A DNA stretch of 64,000 bases from Nonomuraea africana (GCF_014873535.1 NZ_JADBEF010000001.1:4588001-4652000); one strand, 5' to 3'. Positions 8,735-17,521 are shown, counted from the stretch's first letter. The notes: generated by a model not told the origin, from the letters alone. A program made the numbers and translations.

Positions 8735-10459
8735 GTGGACGCGGTTCAAGGCACTCTCGACGAGCTCGGCACTCCGCTGAGCGAGGTCACCTTCGTCGTT
8801 TTCGACCTGGAGACGACCGGCGGCTCGGCGCACGAGCACGCCATCACCGAGATCGGCGCGGTGAAGGTGCGCGGCGGCGAGGTGATCGGCGAGCTGGCCA
8901 CCCTGGTCGATCCCGGTGGGCCGATCCCCCCGTTCATCTCGGTGCTGACCGGCATCACCGACGCGATGGTCATGGCCGCTCCGCGCATCGAGTCGGTGCT
9001 GCCCAGCTTCCTCGAGTTCATCGCCGGCGCCACCCTGGTCGCCCACAACGCCGCCTTCGACACCGGCTTCATCAAGGCCGCCTGCGCCGCGCAGGGCTAT
9101 CCGCCGCCTGCCAACCCCGTCGTCGACACCGTCGACCTGGCGCGCAGGGTGCTGACCCGCGACGAGATCCCCAACGCCAAGCTGGGCACGCTGGCCAGGT
9201 TCTTCCGCAGCCCCACCGAGCCGTGCCACCGCGCCCTGCAGGACGCCAGGGCCACCGTCGACGTCCTCCACGGCCTGATCGCCAGGGCCGGCTCCTTCCA
9301 GGTGCACACCCTCGAAGAGCTCAAGTCCTTCGTCCGCGCCCCCACCCCCGAGCAGCAGCGCAAGCGCCACCTCGCCGAGAGCGTGCCGCACGCCCCCGGC
9401 GTCTACCTCTTCGAGGACGCGCGCGGCGAGGTGCTCTACATCGGCAAGTCCACCAACCTGCGCAACCGCGTCCGCTCCTACTTCACCGCCAGCGAGACCA
9501 GGCCGCGCATCCGCGAGATGATCGGCATCGCCGAGCGGGTCCGCCACATCGTCTGCGCCACCCCCCTGGAGGCCGAGGTCAGGGAGCTGCGCATGATCGG
9601 CGGCACCAAGCCCCGCTACAACCGCAAGTCGCGCTACCCCGAGAAGGTCGTCTGGCTCAAGCTGACCGACGAGGCCTTCCCCCGGCTGTCCATCGTCCGC
9701 GAGCTCAAGGACGACGGCGCCGCCTACCTCGGCCCCTTCTCCAGCGCCAAGGCCGCCGACGACGCCCGCACGGCGCTCCACGAGGCGGTCCCGCTGCGCC
9801 AGTGCACCGAGCGGCTCACGCTCAAGACCACCAGGCCCGCCTGCGTCCTGCACGAGATGGGCCGCTGCGGCGCCCCCTGCGAGGGGCGCGAGAGCCCCAC
9901 CGACTACGCCCTCCATGTCGAGAGCGCCCGCCGCGCGATGGCCACCGACGTCTCCATGGTCTTCACCGCCCTCGAGGCCCGCATGGAGCGCCTGTCGGTC
10001 GAGCAGCGCTACGAGGAGGCCTCCGTCGACCGCGACAGGCTCGCCTCCTACGTCCGCACCGCCGCCCGCATGCAGCGCCTCACCGCCCTCACCCGCATCC
10101 CCCAGATGGTCGCCGCCAGCCCCGCCTTCGACGGCGGCTGGGAGATCCACGTCATCCGCTACGGCAGGCTGACGGCCGCCGGCCACATGCCGCGGGGGGC
10201 GCATCCGACCCCTTTCGTCGAGGCCCTCGTCGCCACGGCCGAGACCGTCATCCCCGGCCCCGGCCCCATCCACGCCGCCAGCGCCGAGGAGACCGAGTGC
10301 ATCCTGCGCTGGCTCGAGTCGCCGGGGGTGCGGCTGGTGGAGGTCGAGGGCGAGTGGGCGCTGCCCGCCCACGGCGCCGCCCGCCACAAGGCCCGCATCG
10401 ACCTCGCCTACCAGCGCCTCGACCACCGCACCCGGCGCGAGGGACGGCCGCTGCGGTGA
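8735..10459 (+). CDS. DEDDh exonuclease fused to UvrC-like GIY-YIG domain
   Basis: 574 aa. N-terminal DnaQ-like 3'-5' exonuclease (residues ~15-185) with Exo I 'VVFDLETTGG', Exo II 'LVAHNAAFDTGF' and Exo III 'CHRALQDARATVDV' (H..D of DEDDh). It is followed by a UvrC N-terminal-like GIY-YIG nuclease ('GVYLFEDARGEVLYIGKSTN', ~220-250) and a UvrC-like Cys-rich segment ('CVLHEMGRCGAPCEG'). This domain order matches the actinobacterial DnaQ-Uvc fusion family, which is linked to DNA repair; it is not the replicative epsilon subunit (no partner nearby). GTG start with a leaderless-type promoter. Confidence 0.92.
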   Translation: MDAVQGTLDELGTPLSEVTFVVFDLETTGGSAHEHAITEIGAVKVRGGEVIGELATLVDPGGPIPPFISVLTGITDAMVMAAPRIESVLPSFLEFIAGATLVAHNAAFDTGFIKAACAAQGYPPPANPVVDTVDLARRVLTRDEIPNAKLGTLARFFRSPTEPCHRALQDARATVDVLHGLIARAGSFQVHTLEELKSFVRAPTPEQQRKRHLAESVPHAPGVYLFEDARGEVLYIGKSTNLRNRVRSYFTASETRPRIREMIGIAERVRHIVCATPLEAEVRELRMIGGTKPRYNRKSRYPEKVVWLKLTDEAFPRLSIVRELKDDGAAYLGPFSSAKAADDARTALHEAVPLRQCTERLTLKTTRPACVLHEMGRCGAPCEGRESPTDYALHVESARRAMATDVSMVFTALEARMERLSVEQRYEEASVDRDRLASYVRTAARMQRLTALTRIPQMVAASPAFDGGWEIHVIRYGRLTAAGHMPRGAHPTPFVEALVATAETVIPGPGPIHAASAEETECILRWLESPGVRLVEVEGEWALPAHGAARHKARIDLAYQRLDHRTRREGRPLR

Positions 10460-10464
10460 CCCGA

Positions 10465-10470
10465 TACAGT
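10465..10470 (+). promoter_or_regulatory. -10 box TACAGT before the Lrp-like gene
   Basis: Six nt before the ATG at 10477. The surrounding CCGATACAGT recurs upstream of the aldo/keto reductase at 35831-35840. Confidence 0.5.
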
Positions 10471-10476
10471 TGGGGC

Positions 10477-10764
10477 ATGGTCACGGCAATCGTTCACATC
10501 AACGCCGAGGTGGACCGGATCCCGGAGATCGCGCAGACGATCGCCGAGATCGACGGGGTCAGCGAGGTCTACTCGATCACCGGCGAATACGACCTGATGG
10601 CCATGGTGCGTGTGCCCGCCTACGAACAGATCGCCGAGGTCATCCCGGGGCGGCTCAACAAGGTGCCGGGCGTGCTCGCCACCTCCACCCACATCGCCTT
10701 CCGCACCTACTCCAAGCACGACCTCGACGCCGCCTTCTCCATCGGCCTCACCGAATCCGACTAA
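10477..10764 (+). CDS. Stand-alone Lrp/AsnC ligand-binding (RAM) domain protein
   Basis: 95 aa, consisting only of the AsnC_trans_reg (RAM) fold: beta-alpha-beta-beta-alpha-beta with 'AIVHINAEVDRIPEIAQTI', 'VSEVYSITGEYDLMAMVRV' and the closing 'FRTYSKHDLDAAFSIGL'. There is no helix-turn-helix, so it cannot bind DNA alone; such short proteins act as amino-acid-sensing partners of full Lrp regulators or as effector oligomers. It lies 17 bp after the nuclease gene but has its own promoter-like box. In related actinobacteria it also sits upstream of the cytochrome bc genes. Confidence 0.85.
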   Translation: MVTAIVHINAEVDRIPEIAQTIAEIDGVSEVYSITGEYDLMAMVRVPAYEQIAEVIPGRLNKVPGVLATSTHIAFRTYSKHDLDAAFSIGLTESD

Positions 10765-10783
10765 CCCACCACATTGCGTGGCG

Positions 10784-10927
10784 GCCCATCTGCTGGTGAC
10801 GGCCCGCCTTCGGATGGTGGCTCGCGTTCGCTTGGTCGCTCGCGTTCGGTTGGTCGCTCGCATTTGGTTGGTGGCTCGCATTTGGTTGGTGGCTCGCCTT
10901 CGTGTGATGGCTCGCCTTCGCACGGCC
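10784..10927. repeat. 18-bp tandem repeat array, about 8 copies
   Basis: Units start at 10784, 10802, 10820, 10838, 10856, 10874, 10892 and 10910. Consensus is roughly GCTCGCNTTCGNTTGGTS, with a diverged first unit. The period is a multiple of three, so every frame reads as hexapeptide repeats, but no start or ribosome-binding site supports translation. Confidence 0.85.
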
Positions 10928-11208
10928 GTTCCCGTCCTCCAGCCCGTACGGCAAGCCGTGGGGCCGCGCCACCCCAGGTGCGGGGCCGGCGTCCCTCCAG
11001 GGAAACGCTCCCCGAGCGCACCGGCCGCCCCCTCCAACGGCGCCCCGAAAACCCAAACGCCCTCGCGGCCCGAGCGCCTGATGCCTGGGACCACGCACAA
11101 GCGACCGGGCCGACGAGCAACACCTGGCCGGATCGACGGGCGACGTCTTGACGGGTTCTCGGGTGACGCCTGACCGGGTTACGGGCAACGTCTCAGCGGG
11201 TTGACGGG

Positions 11209-11303
11209 CGACGTGACGGCGGCCGGCCGGAGTCCCGCTCGAGTGGCGTGCTGGACGGAGCCCGGCCACGCGCCTGCGGTGGGCTTGAGCCGGCTTGCCG
11301 TAA
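11209..11303. repeat. Dispersed intergenic element, copy 1
   Basis: About 95 bp from CGACGTGACGGCGG to CTTGCCGTA, alignable with 63502-63595. Shared blocks include CGACGTGACGGCGG, TCCCGCT, GGCGTGC, TGGACGG and TTGCCGTA. Lies downstream of qcrB in non-coding DNA. Confidence 0.6.
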
Positions 11304-11338
11304 AGGCCCATGCCCAGAGCACCCCCGCCCCTCGAGAG

Positions 11339-11438
11339 CTCTCCAAGCGCACGCCACACCCACGGAGAGAGCAACTTCCCGAGCATCCCCCACGGGAACT
11401 CTCCGAGCGCACCCCAGACCGACGGAGAGAGCACCCCT
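11339..11438. repeat. 60-bp-period direct duplication
   Basis: 11341-11380 (CTCCAAGCGCACGCC...) aligns with 11401-11440 (CTCCGAGCGCACCCC...); both contain ACGGAGAGAGCA. Offset is exactly 60 bp. Confidence 0.6.
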
Positions 11439-11480
11439 GGAGAGCACCCCGCCGTCGGAGAGAAGCATCCCGGGAGACAG

Positions 11481-11517
11481 CTCCGCCCCGGACCGTGGTG
11501 CGGGGTCCGGGGCGGAG
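11481..11517 (-). terminator. qcrB transcription terminator
   Basis: Perfect 14-bp stem CTCCGCCCCGGACC / GGTCCGGGGCGGAG with a 9-nt loop, beginning 9 bp past the qcrB stop. It has no T-run, as is common in high-GC actinomycetes. Confidence 0.7.
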
Positions 11518-11525
11518 ATGGTGGA

Positions 11526-13172
11526 TCAGTGGGTGAGGGTGCGGTCCTCGCCCGGGCCGATCTCGGCGTGTTCCTCGCCGTGACCGTGGCCGGCGTCCAG
11601 CGGGATCTTCTCCCCGCCGTACGCCTTCGACATCCGTCCGCGCAGCTTGCCCAGCGGGGCGCGCATCCCCTTCGGCGGGATGCCCTCGGTGTCGGCGTCC
11701 ACGTCCACCTGCCGGATCGCCTCCTTGCCGCGCATGTGCGCCTCGATGTCCTCCGCCGGCGGCGTGTGAACCTCGATGAACTCACCATGCGGCAGCCGCT
11801 TGATCACGCCCGACTCCACACCGTGCCCGATCACCGCGGCGTCGTAACGCTGCAGGCCCAGGCAGATGCGGTAGGTGATCATGTAGGCGATCACCGGGCC
11901 CACCAGCACCAGCACCCGGCCGATGTAGGTCGTCCAGTTGAGACTGATCTGGAAGAAGGCCGAGATCTCGTCGTTGGCGCCGAGCAGCCACAGCACGCCG
12001 TAGAACGTGATGGCCGCCATGCCGATCGAGGTGCGGTGCGGGTTGTTGCGGGGACGGTCGGCGACGTGGTGCTCGCGCTTGTCGCCGGTCACCCACCGCT
12101 CCATGAAGGGATAGAGCGCCAGGCCGGTCATGATGATGCCCATCGGCACCAGGGCCGGGATGATGACGCTCAGCGGCAGCGTGCCGAACTCGCTGGTGCC
12201 GAAGAGGTTGATCTCCCACGCCGGCATGAGCCGCAGCGAGCCCTCCAGGAAGCCCATGTAGAAGTCGGGCTGCGAACCCGCCGAGATGTCCGCCGGCGTG
12301 TAGGGACCGAACGCCCAGATCGGGTTGATCTGCGCGAAGGTCGCCAGGCCCGCGACCACCGCGAAGGTGAACATGAAGTACGCCCCGGCCTTGAGCATGA
12401 ACGCCGGGTAGAACGGCGCGCCGACCACGTTGTGGTTGTTGCGTGCCTTGCCCGGCATCTGCGTGTGCTTCTGCACCCACATGAGCACCATGTGCGCCGA
12501 GATCAGCGCCAGCAGGATGCCGGGAATCAGCAGGATGTGCAGCGAGTAGAACCGGGCGATGACATCCTCGCCCGGGTACTCCCCGCCGAACAGGAAGAAC
12601 GTGATGTACGTGCCCACCAGCGGCAGCGAGATCGCCACACCCTCGGTGATCCGCAGACCGGCGCCCGACAGCAGGTCGTCGGGCAGCGAGTACCCGGTCA
12701 GACCCTCGGCCAGCGCCAGCGTCAGCAGCAGCACGCCGATCAGCCAGTTCAGCTCGCGCGGCTTGCGGTATGCACCCGTGAAGAACACGCGGAGCATGTG
12801 CACCATCATGCCGGCGACGAACAGCAGCGCGGCCCAGTGGTGGATCTGCCGCATGAGCAGACCACCGCGCACCTCGAAGCTGATCTCCAGCGTCGAGGCG
12901 TACGCCTCGGACATCATGACGCCCTTGAGCGGCTCGTAAGGACCGTCATAGATCACGTGCATCATGCTGGGCTTGAAGAAGAACGTCAGGAACGTCCCGC
13001 TCAGCAGCAAGATGATGAACGAGTAGAGCGCGATCTCACCGAGCAGGAACGACCAGTGGTCGGGGAAGATCTTGCGCATGTTGCGCTTGAGGAAGGTCCC
13101 CGCGCCGATCCGGTCGTCGAGGTAGCTCGAAGGACCCGCGATGGCCTTGGGAACCGCCGTCATCTCGCTCAT
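11526..13172 (-). CDS. qcrB: Cytochrome bc1 complex cytochrome b subunit QcrB
   Basis: 548 aa integral membrane subunit of menaquinol:cytochrome c reductase, holding hemes bL and bH and the quinol sites. Visible are paired heme-ligand histidines in helices B and D ('RQIHHWAALLFV', 'HMLRVFF' and 'YSLHILLIPGI', 'ISAHMVLMW'), and the Qo motif 'PDFY' in place of mitochondrial PEWY, usual for actinobacteria. A long hydrophilic C-terminal tail (from ~430) is typical of the bcc-aa3 supercomplex. ATG at 13172 overlaps the qcrA stop (ATGA). Last gene of ctaE-qcrC-qcrA-qcrB. Confidence 0.97.
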   Translation of the reverse strand: MSEMTAVPKAIAGPSSYLDDRIGAGTFLKRNMRKIFPDHWSFLLGEIALYSFIILLLSGTFLTFFFKPSMMHVIYDGPYEPLKGVMMSEAYASTLEISFEVRGGLLMRQIHHWAALLFVAGMMVHMLRVFFTGAYRKPRELNWLIGVLLLTLALAEGLTGYSLPDDLLSGAGLRITEGVAISLPLVGTYITFFLFGGEYPGEDVIARFYSLHILLIPGILLALISAHMVLMWVQKHTQMPGKARNNHNVVGAPFYPAFMLKAGAYFMFTFAVVAGLATFAQINPIWAFGPYTPADISAGSQPDFYMGFLEGSLRLMPAWEINLFGTSEFGTLPLSVIIPALVPMGIIMTGLALYPFMERWVTGDKREHHVADRPRNNPHRTSIGMAAITFYGVLWLLGANDEISAFFQISLNWTTYIGRVLVLVGPVIAYMITYRICLGLQRYDAAVIGHGVESGVIKRLPHGEFIEVHTPPAEDIEAHMRGKEAIRQVDVDADTEGIPPKGMRAPLGKLRGRMSKAYGGEKIPLDAGHGHGEEHAEIGPGEDRTLTH

Positions 13173-14275
13173 GCCTGGCCTCCTTCCCTGGCCTTGGCCT
13201 CGGCGTCGCCGCGCTCCCAGAAGCTGGGGCCGACAGGCACGTCGAAGTCGCCCTTCGCGATGAGGAAACCCTGCTCGTCGACGCCGATGGGCAGCTGCGG
13301 CAGCGGCCTGGCGGCCGGGCCGAAGACGACCTTGGCGCCGTCAGCCGCGTCGAAGGTCGACTGGTGGCAGGGGCAGAGGATGTGGTGCGTGGTCTGCTCG
13401 TACAGGGCCGCGGGGCAGCCGACGTGCGTGCAGATCTTGGAGTAGGCCACGATGCCGTCGTGGGTCCAGTTCAGGTTCGTGCCTGACTTGATCTCCTCGG
13501 GGCGGAACTTGATCAAGATCAGGACGGCCTTCGCCAGGGCGGTGAGATCGTGCTCGTAGCCCTCGGGAACCACCGACAGGATGCCGCCGGGCGAGTTGAA
13601 GTCGGCGGCCCTGATCGGCTGCCCGGTGCCCTCGACGACCAGCTTGAGGGGCTTGCCCTCCTTGTTCTTGCCACCCCAGACGGTGTGCCGCAGCTCCTTG
13701 TGGAAGGCCGAGGCGGGCATCTTGGAGTTGTCGAGGTCACGCAGCAGGACCAGCGGGATCAACCCCAGCGGGGCCGAGGCCAGCAGCAGCGTACGGCGCA
13801 GCAGCGGCCGCTTGACGAAGCCGCTCTCCTTGGCGCCCTGCAGGAACGTCTCCGAGACGTACGACCTGGTGCCGGAGTCGGTCGCCATCTCGTGGCGCTC
13901 CTGGATCAGGGTGTACTTCGGCATGACCTGGCGGACCCAGACCACGATGCCGGAGGCGAGGCCGAGCAGCGCGATCGTCAGCGGCGCGCCCAGCACGAGG
14001 TTGGAGACCGCCGTGCTGTCGACGTCACCCACCTGGAAGACCACGTAGTTGATGATGAACGCGATGGCCGCGATGAAGGTGATCGTGAAGCAGAGCGCCA
14101 CGATCTTCTCACCCTTGCGGGCCTTGGCCTCGTCGGGGTAGTAGACGCCGGGAACCTCGTCGGCCTCGGTCTTCTCCTCGGCGGGGATCATCGTGTTTCC
14201 CGGCGGAGGAGTGCCGATCACGCGCTTGGGAACGCGCTCGTCCGGCTGCTCGATCTCATGTTGGTTGTCTGTCAT
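13169..14275 (-). CDS. qcrA: Rieske iron-sulfur subunit QcrA
   Basis: 368 aa. The actinobacterial form has an acidic N-terminus, three transmembrane helices (about residues 57-80, 92-113, 166-188) and a C-terminal Rieske domain whose 2Fe-2S ligands are in 'CTHVGCPAALYEQ' and 'CPCHQSTFD'. It passes electrons from quinol at the Qo site to QcrC. Overlaps qcrC upstream and qcrB downstream by 4 nt each, so the three bc1 subunits are translationally coupled. Canonical mitochondrial Rieske proteins have one helix; three is normal in this phylum. Confidence 0.97.
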   Translation of the reverse strand: MTDNQHEIEQPDERVPKRVIGTPPPGNTMIPAEEKTEADEVPGVYYPDEAKARKGEKIVALCFTITFIAAIAFIINYVVFQVGDVDSTAVSNLVLGAPLTIALLGLASGIVVWVRQVMPKYTLIQERHEMATDSGTRSYVSETFLQGAKESGFVKRPLLRRTLLLASAPLGLIPLVLLRDLDNSKMPASAFHKELRHTVWGGKNKEGKPLKLVVEGTGQPIRAADFNSPGGILSVVPEGYEHDLTALAKAVLILIKFRPEEIKSGTNLNWTHDGIVAYSKICTHVGCPAALYEQTTHHILCPCHQSTFDAADGAKVVFGPAARPLPQLPIGVDEQGFLIAKGDFDVPVGPSFWERGDAEAKAREGGQA

Positions 14276-15081
14276 GACGCCTGTCGCTTCTTAGCGGTGA
14301 TCCAGATGGCGGCGAGTACGAGGGCGCTGATTCCCACGAGCCATGCTACGAGGCCCTCGGTGACCGGGCCGATGCGGCCCAGGCCGAAGCCGCCGGGGTC
14401 GGTCTGCTCCCGCACGTCCGTGATGTAAGCGATCATGTCACGCTTCTCTTCGGGCGTGATCGTGGAGTCGTTGAAGACCGGCATCGCCTGCGGTCCGGTG
14501 ACCATCGCCTCGTAGATCTGCCTGGGCGTCGCCTCGTTGAGGTTGGGCGCGTACTTGCCCTGAGTGAGCGCGCCACCCGCGCCGGTCCAGTTGTGACACT
14601 GGATGCAGTTGGCTCGGAACAGCTCACCGCCCCTGGCCACGTTGCCCTTCGCCGGGTCGACCGCCTCGTTGGCGGGCACGAGGGGACCGCCGCCGAGCGA
14701 CTGCACGTAGGCGGCCAGCTGGCGGGTGGTGTCGTCGTTGACCCAGGCGGGCCGGGGCTTGCGCGGCGCCTGGGCGCCGGGGTTGGCGGCCGGCATGCGG
14801 CCGCTGCTCACCTGGAAGTCGACCGCCGCCGCGCCCACGCCGACGAGCGTGGGACCGGTGGACGTGCCCTCGGCGTTGAGGCCGTGGCAGCTCGAGCAGT
14901 GCGCTTCGAAGAGCTTCTTGCCTTCTGCGACGTCGTCGACCTTGCCGGACGCCAATGCGGCGTCTGCCGGCCTGCTGGCCGGCGAGATGAGGGTGTACAC
15001 CCCCCCGACCAGCGCCAACGCGAAAAGCAGGACGGCGTATCTCGCGAGCGGATGCCGCCGCCGAGCGGTGATCCTAGTCAC
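14272..15081 (-). CDS. qcrC: Diheme cytochrome c subunit QcrC
   Basis: 269 aa from GTG 15081, which is preceded by GGGGA at a good distance; longer upstream readings add Ser/Thr-rich sequence unlike the family. One N-terminal helix ('YAVLLFALALVGGVYTLIS'), two CXXCH heme sites ('HCSSCHG' near residue 57, 'NCIQCHN' near 158), and a C-terminal membrane anchor ('LVAWLVGISALVLAAIWI'). The tethered diheme protein replaces both cytochrome c1 and soluble cytochrome c, delivering electrons straight to the aa3 oxidase. Lies 16 bp after ctaE. Confidence 0.96.
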   Translation of the reverse strand: MTRITARRRHPLARYAVLLFALALVGGVYTLISPASRPADAALASGKVDDVAEGKKLFEAHCSSCHGLNAEGTSTGPTLVGVGAAAVDFQVSSGRMPAANPGAQAPRKPRPAWVNDDTTRQLAAYVQSLGGGPLVPANEAVDPAKGNVARGGELFRANCIQCHNWTGAGGALTQGKYAPNLNEATPRQIYEAMVTGPQAMPVFNDSTITPEEKRDMIAYITDVREQTDPGGFGLGRIGPVTEGLVAWLVGISALVLAAIWITAKKRQAS

Positions 15082-15097
15082 AGAGATCCCCGTTTCC

Positions 15098-15715
15098 TTA
15101 CTGGATGATGTAGATGGTCGCGAAAAGGCCGATCCAGACGACGTCAACGAAGTGCCAGTAGTAGGACACGACGATCGCGCTGGTGGCCTGCTCATGCGTG
15201 AAGCGCTTCGCGGCGTACGTGCGTCCCAGCATGAACAGGAACGCGATCAGTCCACCGGTCACGTGAAGGCCGTGGAAGCCCGTGGTCAGGTAGAACACCG
15301 AGGTGTACGGGCTCGCGGAAAGCGTCGCACCCTCGTGGGCGAGCTGCATGTACTCGTAGATCTGGCCGCCGACGAAGACGGCGCCCATGAGGAAGCTGAC
15401 GAAGTACCAGAAGCGGAGCTTGCCGACCTGACCCTTTTCCGCGGCCCACACGCCAAGCTGACACGTCACACTCGACAGGACCAGGATGATCGTGTTGACC
15501 GTAGAGAACGGAACGTTGAGGTGAGCGTCGGGCCAGGCCTTGCCGTCGCCGATACTCACCGACCGGATGGTGAAGTACATCGCGAACAGCGCCGCGAAGA
15601 ACATGAGCTCAGAGGACAGCCACACGATCGTCCCGACGCTGACCAGATTGGGCCGGCGGGACGCATGAGGTGTCGTCGTCGTTGTAATTGCGGATGCTGT
15701 CGCCACGGGCAGCAT
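15098..15715 (-). CDS. ctaE: Cytochrome c oxidase subunit III CtaE
   Basis: 205 aa, five transmembrane helices, no catalytic metal. Family signatures include 'WLSSELMFFAALFAMYF', 'FYLTTGFHGLHVTGGL' (the conserved HGxHV) and 'SYYWHFVDVVWIGLFA' near the C-terminus. ATG 15715 gives a short Thr-rich leader; the upstream ATG at 15790 would add a Gly/Pro-rich extension absent from relatives. First gene of the ctaE-qcrCAB operon. Subunit of aa3 oxidase with the separately encoded CtaC, CtaD and CtaF. Confidence 0.96.
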   Translation of the reverse strand: MLPVATASAITTTTTPHASRRPNLVSVGTIVWLSSELMFFAALFAMYFTIRSVSIGDGKAWPDAHLNVPFSTVNTIILVLSSVTCQLGVWAAEKGQVGKLRFWYFVSFLMGAVFVGGQIYEYMQLAHEGATLSASPYTSVFYLTTGFHGLHVTGGLIAFLFMLGRTYAAKRFTHEQATSAIVVSYYWHFVDVVWIGLFATIYIIQ

Positions 15716-15894
15716 TATTGCGGCTCCGGTGGTCGGGTCGCCGCACGACCCCCCGTTAGCGGGTCCGGACACGCCCCCAACCTGGAACAATTAGTGCAAA
15801 ACACCCGCCAAGCCCGGCGGCCTGGGTTTCCGTGCGAGGGCACCGGTACGATCCCAGGTGACCATACCGCTACCACCGATAGTGAGCTGCGACC

Positions 15895-16311
15895 GTGAGC
15901 ACCGACGACACGATGAGGGTCCTCGTCTACAGCGACGACGCGGGAACCCGCGAGCAGGTACGGCAGGCCATCGGGCGCCGTCCCGCAGCCGACGTCCCGC
16001 TGGTGGAGATCGTGGAGTGCGCCACCCAGCCCAAGGTCCTGCAGCTGCTCGACTCCGGCACCATCGACGTGGCCGTGCTCGACGGCGAGACGCAGCCCGC
16101 GGGCGGCATGGGCGTCAGCAAGCAGGCCAAGGACGAGGTCTACGACTGCCCGCCGATCCTCCTGCTGATCGCGCGCAAGGACGACCGCTGGCTGGCCAAC
16201 TGGTCGCGCGCCGACGCCGTCGTCTCGCAGCCGCTGGAGCCGATCGCCCTGGCCGACGCCGTCGCCGGGCTCATGCGGCAGCGCTCCGCCACCCGACTCA
16301 ACGCGAAGTAG
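15895..16311 (+). CDS. Atypical response-regulator receiver-like protein
   Basis: 138 aa single domain resembling a CheY fold: 'MRVLVYSDDAGTREQVRQAI', a central Asp in 'DVAVLDGETQP' (~residue 61), and the closing strand/helix 'AVVSQPLEPIALADAV'. The near-invariant Lys of the K-P pair is replaced ('SQP'), so phosphorylation-dependent switching is doubtful. GTG start. It ends 7 bp before trpD and has no kinase partner next to it. Similar proteins commonly occupy this position between ctaE and trpD in actinobacteria (family knowledge). Confidence 0.7.
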   Translation: MSTDDTMRVLVYSDDAGTREQVRQAIGRRPAADVPLVEIVECATQPKVLQLLDSGTIDVAVLDGETQPAGGMGVSKQAKDEVYDCPPILLLIARKDDRWLANWSRADAVVSQPLEPIALADAVAGLMRQRSATRLNAK

Positions 16312-16318
16312 GTTCGCC

Positions 16319-17365
16319 ATGGACGCTCGCACCACCTGGCCCGCGCTGCTGTCGGCCCTCCTCGCGGGGGAACACCTGACCGCCGACGAGACGGCGTGGG
16401 CGATGCGGGAGATCATGTCGGGATCGGCCACGCCCGCCCAGATCGCCGGGTTCGCGATCGCGTTGCGCGCCAAGGGCGAGACCGTCGCCGAGGTGACCGG
16501 CCTGGCGCGGACCATGCTGGAGCTGGCGACCCCGCTGAAGGTGGACGGGCCCGTCGTCGACATCGTCGGCACGGGAGGCGACCGCGCCCACACCGTGAAC
16601 GTCTCCACGATGGCCGCCATCGTGGCCGCCGCGTCGGGCGTGCGCGTGGTCAAGCACGGCAACCGCGCGGCCTCCTCCTCGTGCGGCGCCGCCGACGTGC
16701 TCGAGCACCTCGGCATCAGGCTCGACCTGCCGCCCGAGTCCACCGCGAGGGTGGCGGCCGAGGCGGGCATCGCGTTCTGCTTCGCGCCCGTCTACCACCC
16801 CGCGCTGCGCTTCGCCGGCCCGCCGCGCAAGGAGCTCGGCGTGCCGACGGTCTTCAACTTCCTCGGGCCGCTGACCAACCCGGCCCGTCCCTCTGCGCAG
16901 GCCATCGGCGTCTACGACGCGCGCATGCTGCCCGTCCTCGCCGGCGTCTTCGCCGAGCGCGGCGTCTCCGCGCTGGTCTTCCGCGGCGACGACGGGCTCG
17001 ACGAGCTCACCATCGCGACCACCTCCACCGTGTGGGTGGTGCGCGACGGCTCCGCGACGCAGACGACCTTCGACCCCGCGGTGCTCGGCATCCCGCGCGC
17101 CGAGGTCGGCGCGCTGCGCGGCGGCGACGTCGCCTTCAACGCGCAGGCGGTGCACGACCTGCTGCGCGGCAAGACCGGGCCGGTCCGCGACGCCGTCCTG
17201 CTCAACGCCGCGGCCGCGCTGGTGGCCGCCGACGGACCGGGCGACGACCTCGACTCGGCGATGATCGACGGATACGCCCGCGCCGTCCAGGCCGTCGACT
17301 CCGGTCGCGCCGCCGCGACCCTCGACCGCTGGATCGAGGTCAGCCGCACGCTCAGCCCGGCCTGA
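16319..17365 (+). CDS. trpD: Anthranilate phosphoribosyltransferase TrpD
   Basis: 348 aa. Transfers phosphoribosyl from PRPP to anthranilate, second step of tryptophan synthesis. The PRPP/Mg site is visible: 'DIVGTGGDRAHTVNVST' (residues ~80-97), 'KHGNRAASSSCGAADVLE' (~112-129), then 'FNFLGPLTNPARP' and the metal-binding 'RGDDGLDELT' (~222). Length is normal. No other trp gene is in the window, as in many actinobacteria where trpD is detached and sits by the cytochrome genes. Start ATG 7 bp after the receiver-like gene. Confidence 0.96.
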   Translation: MDARTTWPALLSALLAGEHLTADETAWAMREIMSGSATPAQIAGFAIALRAKGETVAEVTGLARTMLELATPLKVDGPVVDIVGTGGDRAHTVNVSTMAAIVAAASGVRVVKHGNRAASSSCGAADVLEHLGIRLDLPPESTARVAAEAGIAFCFAPVYHPALRFAGPPRKELGVPTVFNFLGPLTNPARPSAQAIGVYDARMLPVLAGVFAERGVSALVFRGDDGLDELTIATTSTVWVVRDGSATQTTFDPAVLGIPRAEVGALRGGDVAFNAQAVHDLLRGKTGPVRDAVLLNAAAALVAADGPGDDLDSAMIDGYARAVQAVDSGRAAATLDRWIEVSRTLSPA

Positions 17366-17521
17366 CCCGAGCCACTCACCGTTCCCGCGGCCCCGGGCAC
17401 CCGCGTCGTTTCGCGCGGCCTCGGGCCGCCGGACGCCCGCGTCCTCGGAGGGTGCGCGCCTCCGCTGGGCGGTGGAGCCGAGATCCACCGCCGAGCGGAT
17501 GCGCCCCTCAGGGCCCGGCCC

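Larger units (their letters stand above)
10765..11525. other. Repeat-rich intergenic stretch without a credible gene
   Basis: Between the Lrp-like gene and qcrB. It holds an 18-bp tandem array, a copy of a dispersed 95-bp element, a 60-bp direct duplication and the qcrB terminator. All six frames give low-complexity translations; none resembles a protein family. Confidence 0.6.

Noticed and set aside
10784..10927. CRISPR array
   Set aside because: Direct tandem 18-bp units with no spacers and no cas genes.
10748..11788. Long minus-strand reading frame with hexapeptide repeats (KASHQP/NASDQP type)
   Set aside because: It owes its length to the 18-bp tandem array and runs into the antisense of qcrB; no ribosome-binding site, and the other frames are equally open.
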